Below, one piece after another: positions 1-10,402 of a stretch of DNA of 55,573 nt. The position numbers were made by a program, and so were the translations under genes. Each line of letters opens with the position of its first letter. The stretch's first letter is position 1. The notes under the pieces are model-generated. The model had not been told where the DNA came from. It made no database searches and saw only the letters and a list, made by a program, of their open reading frames with translations. The DNA is from Zygnema cylindricum. Lineage: Eukaryota > Streptophyta > Zygnematophyceae > Zygnematales > Zygnemataceae. Location of the stretch: positions 1-55,573 of the forward strand of contig JBBHKE010001797.1 in the NCBI GenBank assembly GCA_037447655.1. Reading direction: 5' to 3'.

Positions 1-47
<47 letters not shown>

Positions 48-60
48 GGGGGAGGGAGAG
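1..60. repeat. G-homopolymer and purine tract at the window edge
   Basis: A run of 46 G followed by GGGA-type purines. By comparison with the mirror-image arm (9095-9150) it lies inside the last intron of the left PC-esterase copy, within about 60 bases of the expected upstream exon outside the window. A pure G run of this length can form quadruplexes and may also be an assembly artefact at a contig or scaffold edge. Confidence 0.8.
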
Positions 61-1259
61 GATGAATCTTTTTTCGCTGTTGAAATTTAGCCTTAAATTA
101 AGCTAGGAGAGAAGAATGAGCTTGAAAAAATCCACACCAAAATTGTGCACATGTCAACAACAACCGTCAAGCACAGTAAAACTGCAAACTGAACTGAACT
201 GAAATAAGGTCAAGTATTTTCATTAGTCAAGGGATCAAATCTAGTTTGAAATCCATAGAATAGAGATATGGTTACAGTCTTGACCATGGTCTTAAAGGAC
301 GAAAATTTCTGTGGGATCACCCCCACAATTTTTTTGTTCTACTCCAAAATCTTCCAGTATTAACTTTGTAAAGTCCACACTAAAAGTGGACCAATAGCTT
401 TTCAGTTTTTGTCACTTTCAAACAAACTAGGCTCTTACCGCTCTTATTTATTTATCGACTTATGTTTTTATTACAGTAACCCCATATCATTTTTAGCAAG
501 ATTAAAAATTACTTTTCGTTCGAGATCAGTCGGTAAGACTATTTTACAAAAGACAGAACCTTCATTGATTTCTTCCTTTTTTTGTCGAAAAACCCAAAAG
601 AAAAACTTGGTTGCTTTAGGTCAAAAGTTAAGACATGTACTTTACCGTTGTGAGTTTTGTTTTGCGTAGAAGACTTTTTTTGTCTTGTCTAGGATTTTCC
701 ATTATTCATATATTAATACATCCGAATATACATATATTATTTCATATACAAATGCATGAAGTGAAGCTCTAATGGAAAAATTGTTTACTCTAAATCGTCC
801 GAGTAATATTTTTTGCCATTTGTCGGTGTTTTTTGTTTTTAAACTGCCAAAAAACCGGCGACTATGTTTTTAACTGATTCCTTTTTTCTATCTGTTACAT
901 CCTGTAAACTAGTTGTTTATTTAGGGGAAATGGACAAACCAAAAAAATGACCCATTAGTTTTTTTTTCCCGTAAGGTGAATTGAAACTGCCTGTAACTTG
1001 ATAAATTTCATTTTATTTTCCCATTCTTCAACAAATTCACCTGTTTCTTTTTTTCATTATTAGCACTTCCTCGATTGAATAAATGGAAGTCCTGTATTGT
1101 GATTTAAATTCTTGTTAAGCTTTTCAAAAAACCCAAGACTATTAATTTAAGAAATCCTCTCTCTCCGATGTTGTTTCTAAAACCAAAAATTCATTTGAAC
1201 ACAAACCACAAAAACCAAATAACTATATTTTTCCCACCTAACTTTTTCATTTTTTCCAG

Positions 1260-1564
1260 GCCATGCAAATTGTACGTCATACGATGGACCAATCAAAGTC
1301 CCCCAAGATCCCTCCCTCCTCCCTCCCCATTACCATTGGGCGGAGTTTAGACAACAAAATGATATTGCCAAAAAATATGTTGAAGAAGTTGGAGGAGTAT
1401 ATATGGATACAGAACATTTGACTTCCCTTAGACCCGATGGACATCATGGTTTGAAAGGCGCCGGAAAGTATGATTGTCTTCATTATTGTCTACCGGGGGT
1501 TCCCGATACATCTACACAAATGATGTACAATTTTTTCAAGGTGCTTTTGCGACGACTTGTGTGA
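1260..1564 (+). CDS. PC-esterase (PMR5/TBL-like) last exon, left copy
   Basis: Terminal exon of a PC-esterase family protein (SGNH-like acyl-esterases that acetylate wall polysaccharides in the plant Golgi). A good 3' splice site (TTTTTTCCAG, AG at 1258-1259) precedes an uninterrupted frame of 101 codons ending in TGA at 1562-1564. The exon begins GHANCTSYDGP and contains LRPDGH and DCLHYCLPGVPDT, the C-terminal DxxH block that supplies the Asp and His of the catalytic triad. The Ser-bearing GDSL exon would be left of the window. Against the right copy it lacks 21 bases just before DCLH, has Ser for the usual Trp after PDT, and ends FFKVLLRRLV where the right copy ends FIKELV. It may therefore be drifting, although its frame is open. 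Confidence 0.75.
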
Positions 1565-2548
1565 ATGAAATGCATTGTTTTTTTTTTGGGGGTTTTGTTT
1601 ACCATTTTGGAAAGGATTTTTAAAGTTGGGATGAGTATCATAGATTGGTTATGGAATGCGTGGTTTAGATCGTGGCATCGTTTTGTCGAGAGTTTGAAAT
1701 GGTTTTGACAAGTAGAAAAACGAGTTAGGAATGAGAAATGTAGCGAAAAAATATAGTTAGGAAAATGAGGATGGAAATGTAGAGGAATTGATTGAGTCAT
1801 TGGAAACGATTTGCATTAACACATTATCAAAATTTGCTTTTCGTTGTGGTAAAATATACACTAGTTGACGGATTAGGATATTGTTTTAAAATAAGGTTTA
1901 AATGGTCGCGTCGCATTTTGCATTTAGGATGCAAGCGATTTTTAGTTTGTGAAGGAGCCCTTATTAACTGATATCTGTTAGTGGTTGAAGAACAAAAACC
2001 GACCTCCAAAAAAGTTGTAACAAAAGACAAAAGTAAAAAGCAAGAATATTTTGTCATCCAACAAAAAACCCACTTTCTTTTTGATGTGGTTGTGGTATTG
2101 GGAATTTTGGTATAATCAAGTCGTTATTTTGTAGTTCTATGGAAACATTGTTTAAAACCCTATTATTTTTGCTTGAAGTTTTAGCTTTTTATCTTACGTT
2201 GTACCTTACTCCACATGCTTATACTTGCAATTTTAGTTCTTTATGTTAAAAGCCTCATGACTTCGAGGAAAGAAGTATCTCAGCACTTCAATAAATGATG
2301 TTGGATGTCCACAAACCCTTCTCATTTGTAATGCATATGGAACTTGTTCTTAACACCCATGACATTGTTGGGATCCACTTATAGGTAATATGCGTATCTC
2401 TCCGGAAAGCCTAAAAAATCATAATGCAGAATTTTGGGTGGGAAACTAAAAATTATGGTTATTAGCCAAGCAATCTCTGAAAGAATCTCTCGGATACCTT
2501 ATGTCTTGCCGTTTGAAATGCGTTATTCCTTTCAAATTGTCTTAAAAG
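1565..2548 (+). other. 3' flank of the left PC-esterase copy, no gene seen
   Basis: AT-rich sequence shared with the other palindrome arm (6630-7588). Short frames are present on both strands, but none has recognisable domains or credible splice sites. It should include the 3' untranslated region and terminator of the left PC-esterase copy. No clear polyadenylation signal stands out. Confidence 0.5.
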
Positions 2549-2550
2549 TA

Positions 2551-2700
2551 CACCGTGTATCGATATTATTGTAAATGTCTTTCCTACCAATTAAAATATC
2601 TTTTCTAAATGCATCTCGAGTCAAAAATTGGGCATGTGTGCTCGTAACAAATATGTTTTAAGTGGTGGAAAAAACAATAACACTAATGGCGATATACATA
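2551..2700. mobile_element. MITE, TA-flanked, CACCGTG family (copy 1)
   Basis: Starts TA-CACCGTGTATCG after 2549-2550 and ends near 2700 in TAATGGCGATATACATA. The inner terminal repeat carries a CCACTTAAAACAT-like block in inverted orientation (2652-2672). The outer half is also present in the mirror arm near 6530-6630, so this insertion predates the inverted duplication. It abuts a second member of the family at 2704. Confidence 0.6.
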
Positions 2701-2703
2701 CTA

Positions 2704-2918
2704 CAACGTGAATCGCTAATATTATTAATGATTTTTTCGCCACTTAAAACATCTTTCCTCCGTACACACGTCGAATTTAGGTTCTGGCGGTTGCGATTGA
2801 AGGGTAACATTTTTACCTTCCGATTGGCGGTCTCAAATTGAAAATCAGACAAGTGTGTACGGATTAACGATGTTTTCAGTGGCAAAGAAATCATTAATAC
2901 TAATAGCGATACAAGGTG
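2704..2918. mobile_element. MITE, TA-flanked, CACCGTG family (copy 2, 215 bp)
   Basis: Bounded by TA at 2702-2703 and 2919-2920. Left end CAACGTGAATCGC, right end GCGATACAAGGTG. Inner terminal repeats TTTTTTCGCCACTTAAAACAT (left) and its imperfect complement (right) extend the inverted repeat to about 50 bases. It is nearly the same length and design as the copy at 53855-54071. There is no coding capacity. TA target duplication suggests mobilisation by a Tc1/mariner-type transposase. Confidence 0.75.
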
Positions 2919-3413
2919 TAATTTTCAGGGTGTTCAATGTCCGAAAAAACGTTACTTAATTTTGTGATGATGATTCATTTCTGTAAAACGTCAATAAAAC
3001 TCCGGAGTTAGTTTTTGAGTGAAAGAGTTCCCTTCGTTTGGCATTTAAGGATATGGGGATTAGAGGATGTGGTTTATGTGGTACGAACACAAAAGACAAA
3101 GGAAATTTCAAATTTGATATGACAAATGATCCGATAAGAAGAGTACTAATGGAGTCTGTTAATTTCCATAAAAAATCTTCAATCCGCAAACTGAATCGGT
3201 TGGAAATTCAAGAACAGCTTTGAATTTCGAACAGAAATGTGAGTTAGACGATTTAAAAAAAAAAGAGGAATCGGATTTGGGATGTGGCAAAAAATTTGCA
3301 AACCAAGGCGTAAGTGATTTTACCTGACGGTTACAAAATAAGATTCCGCTTTCCGGTGTTAAGGCATCAAAGTTCTCGGCCAATAGAAATCCAACGTACC
3401 ATCGCAATTTTGA

Positions 3414-3860
3414 TTGTTTTGGTTATTGAAGGTACACATTGGGGACGAGATTCCCATTCTAGAAAATCGACTACTCGGTATTCATTCGTATTCGGTGGAG
3501 CAACGATCTCGTGGAATTCTCAATTCTAGCAGATTGTGGTCTTCGAACTCATGGGAGGTCGAGTATTTGGCAACTTGTCATGCGGTTAAGGCTGTTATTT
3601 GGGTGAAAAAAAATCTTGGGGAGCTAGGTTTTGTTGTTGGTAATATGAGAGATTTTTCGGACAACATGAGTTTTATGGCACGAATCTGAATTTTTGTATT
3701 TAAAAAAAAGGACAAATCATATTCGAATTCAATGGCATTTCATTTCGGACTTAGTGAGAGATAATGAGTTGGAAGTTGTTTACATGCTTACTAATTGAGC
3801 TATGTATAATGCATTTGTGGGTGGGAGGTCTAAGCTAGGCTTGCTATGAGGTGAGGAGAG
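3414..3860 (+). pseudogene. relic of a Ty1/copia RNase H domain
   Basis: Plus-strand frames, broken by frameshifts, read DSHSRKSTTRYSFVFGG, ATISWNS, VEYLATCHAVKAVIWVKK and then KKRTNHIRIQWHF. These match in order the copia RNase H landmarks (RKSTTGY.F, ISW.SK, the AEYxAxxxAxKExIW block, RTKHIDxxxHF). The relic is a different, more decayed lineage from elements A-D and lies on the opposite strand. No LTR was seen around it. It occupies the spacer of the palindrome. Confidence 0.7.
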
Positions 3861-3953
3861 TTACGAGAAAGATTGAGCGAATGTTGGGAACATTATGGAA
3901 TCGAAGTTTCGGCCAATGGTCATTTAGATCGAGTTAGCGTCAAGTTTGTTGAA

Positions 3954-4073
3954 CACCATGAATCGCTATTAGTGTTAAATTGGCGATAGAGGCGTTGAAC
4001 CCAAAATAGAGTTAATAACACTAATTGTTCCTTTACACTAATTATTTCGTAACACTAATAGCGATTCACTGTG
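3954..4073. mobile_element. short MITE, CACCGTG family (120 bp)
   Basis: Left end CACCATGAATCGCTATTAGT, right end the inverted ACTAATAGCGATTCACTGTG followed by TA at 4074-4075. The left flank is AA rather than TA, so one target base has changed. It is an internally deleted member of the family seen at 2704, 40284 and 53855. Confidence 0.65.
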
Positions 4074-4269
4074 TACCGGTCCTCGTCAAAACTTTTGTTT
4101 GTTCAGTGCGATCAGGTTGTTGGACATAGAGGTTTTATTCGTACGGATTTTGACTTTTTTACGAAAATAAAATGCATACGTGCGCATAGTTCGAACCAAA
4201 CCTCTATGTTGTTGGATGTATGTTTGGTTCTGTTCTTAGTGTGGCGTGGAAACGTCCTTCCGGCCCAAC

Positions 4270-4635
4270 AACCTGTTTCGGTCTTGTTTCGGTTTTGTAC
4301 TGTATAGAGTATACAAATCTTGTTTCGGTTTTGTAGTGTATAGTGTATACAAATCTTGTTTCGGTTTTGTGATGTATAGTGTATACAAATCTTGTTTTGG
4401 TTTTTGACTGTATAGTGTATACAAATCTTGTTTCGGTTTTGTGCTGTATAGTGTATACAAATCTTGTTTCGGTTTTGTGCTGTATAGTGTATACAAATCT
4501 TGTTTCGGTTTTGTGCTGTATAGTGTATTTAAATCTTGTTTCGGTTTTGTGCTGTATAGTGTATACAAATCTTGTTTCGGTTTTGTACCTAATAGTGTAT
4601 ACAAATCTTGTTTCGGTTTTGTGCTGTATACAAAA
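4270..4635. repeat. 36-bp minisatellite, about nine to ten copies
   Basis: The unit TATAGTGTATACAAATCTTG plus TTTCGGTTTTGTGCTG repeats from about 4303 at exact 36-base spacing (4303, 4339 and onwards) with few substitutions. Because 36 is divisible by three, several frames stay open on both strands, giving 12-residue repeat peptides. No start context, domain or splice signal supports translation. Confidence 0.9.
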
Positions 4636-4639
4636 CAGT

Positions 4640-6530
4640 ATAGTATGTTCGTACTATAGTATAGTATGGTATGTTTCGGTGTTGTGTTTAGCGGGTCATT
4701 GAGGCAATCTTTTTTGTTTTTTTATGCAGACTTGTCTGCGCTAATCATTATCAATGAGGTGTTCGGATTGGGTTCCATTGGGTCGATTTACTGGCAAAAA
4801 TATGAGAAATGCTCGTTTTGAAGGAAGAATACCGAGAAAAAAAGAGCTGCAAATTATCAATGATTGGGATGGCCGCAAGAAATCAAGTGAACCTCTCATA
4901 CGCGTGTACCTTAAGTGAAATAAAAAACTGCTGAAAAACAGTTTTATTGCCCTTTTTTTTTTGCAAAACCTTTTACATGTCCACAAACAGAAAAATGATT
5001 CGCTTATGATTTGGAACTGATTTACAAAGGAAAAAGCTCAAAGCAGGCGTAAAAAAATAACTTACACGTTACTAATTGCCAACGGCTAAATTTTGCCCCA
5101 CTTTTTGTAAGGAGTCCATCAATCGAGTCATGTTTCAAAATGAGCATCTATTTTGACCCCCGTTTTGCCCAATGGAATGGCGACGCTTTTTGAAAAATGT
5201 GATTCAAATGCAAAAACAGATATGCAAAAGCTCAATGATTGGGATAGAATCGTACCTAAGTACGTCTTTTGTACGTACATAACAAATTAATCAATCGATG
5301 TTTTGTCCCTCATGTGGATATTGTTGCTATTGGAAGAAGATTTTATTATGAAAATCGCGATGGTTAAACCATCTAAGTACAAAACTTGATTGAAATGAAA
5401 AATTGTTCACTACCATCAAAGGCGACAATTGGAAAACCAAAAGTACGTACAAAACCTACAAAAGCTAAGCAACGCTAAGAGTAAAAATAGCAAAAACAAG
5501 ATAAACAAAAATAAACATCGAAACTAAACTACAACAGCACAAACGTTACCCAACAGCACCCAAATCTTAGATATTACATTCAATAATGTTATCCGTACAA
5601 TTATAGGGACCTCCTGCTGGAACCCAAGCTTAAAACGACAAACTACAGTAGTGTTCTCTTTACCACCCGGAAACTAAACTTATACAATTCACCCCTAAGA
5701 AACAAAATTGATGTTTGTTAACAGATTTCAAAAGCCCAAAACATGTACGAATTCCCGCTTTTGTCTCAAATTTGTAACCGATATATTGAACCGGTAGTTC
5801 GTATTTAAGAAAAGATTCTCCGTACTACTTTGCACCACGTTCCAACGTGCAAAAATGAAAACGTTAATTTTGGAAAAATTGAAAAGTTATTGCAAAACTC
5901 CATCGAAAGTAATTTAGGAAATAAAGGTGATTGTTAGGTTATTTTCCTTCAGTACATAGCATGAAAGCTTGAACTTGGTTCCAAATCAAAGCCTAATTAG
6001 TTGCATTTCACGCTTGCACATTTGTTGTTTGACTGACTGAAATTATGGTTTCAGTTTGTTTATGTTATTGTAGTGTTGAAGTTATTTTATTAATGAAATA
6101 GGATTATAGAAAAGCAGTGTTTCACAAATAGCAATAGTCTTGAAAGCTTTATGCTTGGATAAAATTACTTTGAGAGTCGAAAACAAACAAAAACTCAAAT
6201 AGTGATGCTTAATGTAGTTTCCACAATCCCAACAGTTGCAACTAAATGTCCATTATGTGTAATGATTTCCATAATGACCTAATCCTTATCCTTTTTGCTT
6301 TATTCCCTCCACTTGTACTTTTTCAGTGTTAGCATTGCTGCCTCCTTTTGTACCCATGGCTCAGATGGTTTACCATCGCGCTATTTAATAAAGTCAGCTT
6401 CGTTCTTATAAAATGGGACCTATTTAGTAGTCGACTTTGAATCATAATAACTCTGTTTATACTTATTTAAATCTAACAATCATAATCATTATAAATAGGG
6501 TTTTTTATGCTCTACACTTTTCAACAACAA
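4640..6530. other. palindrome spacer without recognisable genes
   Basis: AT-rich sequence with only short frames and no domain motif on either strand. A few GTAC-rich words (GTACGTAC near 5260-5280 and 5440-5460) recur. Nothing here matches the flanking arms, so it is unique spacer between the two inverted copies. Confidence 0.5.
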
Positions 6531-7588
6531 CGATGTACAATCGACATTCTCACACCGACAAATGTGCACTTAGAAAAGGTATTTTAATTGGCAAAAAAAC
6601 ATTTACACTAACATCGATACACGGTGAACTTTTAAGACAATTTGAAAGGAATAGCCAGCTCCAAACGGCAAGACATAAGGTATCCGTGACATTCTTATAG
6701 AGACTGCTCGACTCATAACCACACTTTTTAGTTTTCCACCAACCGAAATTTCGCATTATGAAGTTTTAGACTTTCCGGAGAGATAGGCATATTACAAATA
6801 AATGGAACCCAACAATGTCATGGGTGTTAAAAACAAGTTCCAAATGCATTTCAAATGAGAAGGGTTTGTGGACTTTAAACAACAATGTAAGAATTTGTAA
6901 ATTCATCTAGTTTGAAATTTCTAATCAACTAAATGCAAGATTTTATGCCCTTTCTAGAAAATTTGCCACTTTAGAACAGATTTTGGAGATTCAATATCAT
7001 TTATTGAAGTGCTGAGATACTTTTTTCCTCAAAGACACGAGGCTTTTAACATAAATAACCCTAATTCTGCCGTGACAATTTTCTACCAAAAATCATAAAA
7101 TAATGTTGAACATAACTGTCTAAGGGAGTGGACTACAATCTGCCATGTACGCGTGCTTCAGATTACTATTAAGAGATCACTTAATAAGGGCTCCTTCACA
7201 AACTAATTATTTCTTGCATCCTTAATGCAAAATGCGACGCGACCATTTAAAACTTTATTTTAAATCAATATCTAATCGATCAACCTGTGTATACATTACC
7301 ACAATGAAAAGTAAATTTTGAAAATGTGATATTGCAAATCCTTTCCAATGACTCAACCAATTCCTCTACATTTGAATCCTTATTTTCCTAACTATATATT
7401 TTTCGCTACATTTCTCATTCCTAACTCGTTTCTCTATTTCTCAAAACCATTTCAACTCTCGACAAAAACGATGCCACGATGTAAACCACACATTCCATAA
7501 CCAATCTTTGGAACTCATCCCACAACTTTAAATCCTTTCCAAAATAATAAACAAAAGCAAAAAAAAAAAAAAAAACAATCTAATTCAC

Positions 7589-7910
7589 TTACACAAGCTC
7601 CTTGATAAAATTGTACATCATTTGTGTCCATGTATCGGGAATCCCCGGTTGACAATAATGAAGACAATCGTACTTAAAACCATAACGTCCATAATGTCCG
7701 GCGCCTTTAAAACCCTGATGTCCATCGGGTCTAAGGGATGTGGAATGTTCTATATCCATATATATCCCTCCAACTTCTTCACATATTTTTTGGCAATATC
7801 ATTTTGACGTCTAAAATCTGCCCAATGGAGATAGGAAGGGAGGATATCGAGGATGGAGGGATCTTGGGGGACTTTGATCGGTCCATCGTATGACGTACAA
7901 TGTGCATGGC
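7589..7910 (-). CDS. PC-esterase last exon, right copy, one-base frameshift
   Basis: Acceptor AG at 7912-7911, stop TAA at 7591-7589. It reads GHAHCTSYDGPIKVPQDPS, then HWADFRRQNDIAKKY. A missing base relative to the left copy (GTTGAAGAAG reads GTGAAGAAG near 7780) shifts the frame to a TAG within about a dozen codons. Allowing for that base, the rest contains LRPDGH, DCLHYC, PGIPDTWTQMMYNF and a KELV end, closer to the family consensus than the left copy. As written, the protein would lose the catalytic Asp and His. This may be a pseudogene lesion or a sequencing indel. Confidence 0.75.
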
Positions 7911-8421
7911 CTGGAAAAACGGGAAAAAAAGTTAGGTTGGAAAACTAAAGTTACACCGGCTTTTTTTGGGTGTTTAAATGAATTTTTGGTTTTAGAAACA
8001 ACAGCGGAGAGAGAGGACTTGTTCAATTAATAGTTTTGGGTGTTTTGAAAAGCTTAACAAGAATTTAAACCGAAATACCGGACTTCCATTTATTTAATAG
8101 AAGTGCTAATAATGAGAAAAAAGAAACAGGTGAACCTATTGAAGAATGGGAAAATAAAATGAAAATTTTCAAGTTACATCCAATGAGTCACCTTACGGGG
8201 AAAAAAAACTAACAGGTGATCTTTTTTGATTTGTCCCTCTCCTCTAAATAAAATACTAGTTTACAGGATGTGACAGACATAAAAAAGGAATCTGATAAAA
8301 ACATAGTTACCGGTTTTTGGCAGTTTAAAAACAAAAAACACCGACAAAAAATTATTTTGACGTTTCAACATACAAACAGGGGAAACTTCCAGACGATTTT
8401 CCCATTAGAGTTTCACTTCAT

Positions 8422-8508
<87 letters not shown>

Positions 8509-9150
8509 AAAAACCTAGAAAAGACAAAAATGCTTCTATATAAAACAAACTCAAAACGGTAAAGTACATGTCTTAACTTTCGACCAAAAGCAACCTAGGT
8601 TTTTTAGGGTTTTTCGACAAAATAAGGAAATGAATGGGGGTTCTGTATTTGTAGAAAAGTTTTAACGAATAATCTCAAATGGAGAATATTCTAAAAATGA
8701 AAAGGGACGACTACAATAAAAACAAAGTCGATAATTAAGAGCAGTAAGAGCCAAGTCTGAAAATGACAAAAACGATTAGTCCACTTTTAGTGTGGACTTT
8801 ACAAACGTAACACTGGTAGATTTTGGAGCAAAATTGTGTAATTCCACAATATTTTTTGTACTTTAGAACCATGGTCAAAACTGTAACCGTATCTATTGTA
8901 TGGATTTCAAACTAGATTTGATCCGTTGACTAATTAAAATTCTTGACCTTATTTCAGTTCAGTTCAGTTTGCAGTTTTACTGTGCTTGACGGTTGTTGTT
9001 GACATGTGCACAATTTTGGTGTGGATTCAAGCTCATTCTTCTCTCCTAGCCTAAGTTAAGGCTAAATTTCAACAGCGAACAAAGATTCATCCTCCACATC
9101 TCCCTCTCCCTTTCCCTCTCCCTCTCCCTCTCCCTCTCCCTCCCTGCCAC
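7911..9150 (-). other. last intron of the right PC-esterase gene
   Basis: Runs from donor GTGGCA (minus strand, 9150-9145) to acceptor CCAG before 7910. It contains a 79-base (TA)n run, and next to the donor a GGGAGA tract in the sense strand. No coding sequence was seen. Confidence 0.7.
8425..8503. repeat. (TA)n microsatellite
   Basis: An uninterrupted TA run of about 39 units inside the last intron of the right PC-esterase copy. The left arm has only a short imperfect TA stretch near 700-740 at the matching place, so the expansion followed the duplication. Confidence 0.95.
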
Positions 9151-9498
9151 CTGGCGCCGAATTTCTCCATAGTACGAGAGCCTCCGGCCTTCTCTCCCTT
9201 ATATACCGAAGAGAATCTCTCACTTCCTCCTCAAATATGGTATCCTCTTTATAATGGGGTCCTCTATTTAAAATCAAAATCGAGGGATCCCACTCGTCGA
9301 GTTTCAGTACCCATGGAGCCTCGTCGACTAACGGAACTTCCGTTAAAGATAAGTATCGGTTGAAACAGAAACGGATTTCAACGGGACGGTTTCCATAGAA
9401 CTCGTGACAGAGGGAGACCCCTTCGCAAACTTTGGTCCGGAGACCGAACTCCCAGTCTCGAAATTCGAAAGGGAAAAGGTTTTTTGGAGGGTAAGTTC
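9151..9498 (-). CDS. PC-esterase middle exon (LNRGPHY block)
   Basis: Acceptor TTTTTCCCCAG ends at 9499; donor is GT at 9150-9149. The open frame of 115 full codons reads from YPPKNLFPFEFRDWEF through VLKLDEWDPSILILNRGPHY to ALVLWRNSAPG. The W-D-x-x-(I/V)-x-x-N-x-G-x-H-(W/Y) block and the (F/W)R(N/T)xxPG block are hallmarks of PC-esterases between the GDS and DxxH motifs. Its last base joins the next exon to give APGHAHC. A partial copy of its acceptor and first codons occurs upstream in the tract near 9670-9715 (sense GGAACTTTCCCTCC), suggesting a local duplication and a possible decoy splice site. Confidence 0.75.
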
Positions 9499-9519
9499 CT
9501 GGGGAAAAAGACAAAAAAG

Positions 9520-9940
9520 GAGGGAAGGGAAGGAGGGAAGGAGGAGGGAAGGAAGAGGGAAGGAGGGAAGGAGGGGATAAGGAGGGAATAAGGGGAACGA
9601 ATAGAGGACGGAGAGGGAGAGGGAAAGGGGAGGGAAAGAGGGGAGGAAGGAGTAAAAGTAGAAGGGTGGAGAAAAAGGGAAATTTGAAAGGGAAAAGGTT
9701 TACGGGAGGGAAAGTTCCAGGGGAAAAAGGCAAAAGAAGGAAGACAAAAAGAGGGAAAAAGGGGAATGGAGAGAGGAAGGAGAGGGAACGGGGAGGGGGA
9801 TGGAGGGGGAGGTAATGGAAGTAAATGAAGAAGGGAGGGGAAAAAGGAAGGAGAAGGGGAGAGGAGGGAGAGGGGGAGAGGGAGAGAGGAAGGCGAGGGG
9901 GAGGGGGGGAGGGATAGGGAATGGACGAGAGGGAACTAAC
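9520..9940 (-). repeat. CCCTCT/CCCTTC tract in a PC-esterase intron
   Basis: Nearly pure purine on the plus strand, so pyrimidine on the sense strand of the gene. It fills the intron between the GDSL exon and the LNRGPHY exon and runs into the 3' splice site at 9499. Low-complexity Pro/Ser/Leu frames through it are artefacts. Confidence 0.85.
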
Positions 9941-10038
9941 TGTTATGTCCCACGAGTAGATTGAAATAGAGAGAGTGATAGAGTGCAAGAGTCAGAGAGT
10001 CGCCCAAAAAGAGAATACTGCGACCAGGACCCATCAAC
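9941..10038 (-). CDS. PC-esterase GDSL exon (catalytic Ser)
   Basis: A 98-base exon with acceptor TACTCTGCAG (AG at 10040-10039) and donor GTTAGT (from 9940). It reads LMGPGRSILFLGDSLTLALY then HSLYFNLLVGHN. The ILFLGDSL block carries the nucleophilic Ser of the SGNH-like fold and is the strongest family signature in this gene. The preceding exon ends in two bases that complete Lys with the first base here. The last base combines with the first two of the next exon to give Arg. The exon is too short to be called by length alone; motif, splice sites and phases all support it. Confidence 0.8.
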
Positions 10039-10071
10039 CTGCAGAGTAAAAGAAAAAATAAATAAATTGTA

Positions 10072-10402
10072 GTGTAAGAGGGAGGGAGGGAGGGAGGGAG
10101 GGAGGGAGGGAGGGGAGGGAGGGAGGGAGGGAGGGGGGAGAGGGGGGAGAGGGGGGGGAGAGGGGGGAGAGTGGGAGAGAGGGAGGGAGGGAGGGAGGGA
10201 GGGAGGGAGGAGAGAGGAGGGAGGGAGGGGAGGGAGGGAGGGAGGGAGGGAGGGAGAGAGGGAGGAGAGAGGGAGGGAGGGAGGGAGGGAGGGAGGGAGA
10301 GGGAGGGAGGGAGGGAGGGAGGGGAGGGAGGGAGGGAGAGGGGGAGAGGGGGAGAGGGGGAGGGGAGGGAGGGAGGGAGGGAGGGAGGGAGGGAGGGGAG
10401 AT
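10072..10402 (-). repeat. (GGGA)n tract between the GDSL exon and copia A
   Basis: A tract of about 330 bases of GGGA/GGGAGA on the plus strand (CCCTCT in the sense of the PC-esterase gene). It lies 35 bases upstream of the GDSL exon acceptor and ends abruptly at 10402, where copia sequence starts. The matching tract on the other side of the element begins at 12015. Confidence 0.95.

Larger units (their letters stand above)
60..2600 (+). repeat. left arm of a large inverted duplication
   Basis: Bases 61-2600 match the reverse complement of about 6570-9100, with substitutions and small indels. Anchors include the GTCAAGCACAGTAAAACTGC stretch near 165 (mirror near 8970), the PC-esterase exon (1260-1564 versus 7910-7589), and a MITE end near 2549 (mirror near 6630). 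The arm contains the last intron, last exon and 3' flank of a PC-esterase gene. The duplication is older than the differences between the arms, which are spread along the whole length. It probably continues beyond the left window edge. Confidence 0.85.
6570..9100 (-). repeat. right arm of the large inverted duplication
   Basis: Reverse-complement match to 60-2600, in the same order: MITE end near 6630, 3' flank, PC-esterase last exon (7910-7589), the last intron (7911-9150) and the start of its CCCTCT tract. A (TA)n run at 8425-8503 is much longer here than in the left arm. The arms differ by many substitutions and small indels, so this is not a collapsed or mirrored assembly of one locus. 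Confidence 0.85.

Noticed and set aside
4303-4635. CRISPR-like array
   Set aside because: The 36-bp units are contiguous with no unique spacers, and the genome is eukaryotic.
4236-4702. A 12-residue repeat protein from the 36-bp minisatellite
   Set aside because: Open frames follow automatically from a unit length divisible by three. There is no start context, domain or flanking exon.
1-9100. Palindrome as terminal inverted repeats of one large DNA transposon
   Set aside because: The arms contain a gene's intron, exon and 3' flank, have no defined ends or target duplication, and the spacer has no transposase.
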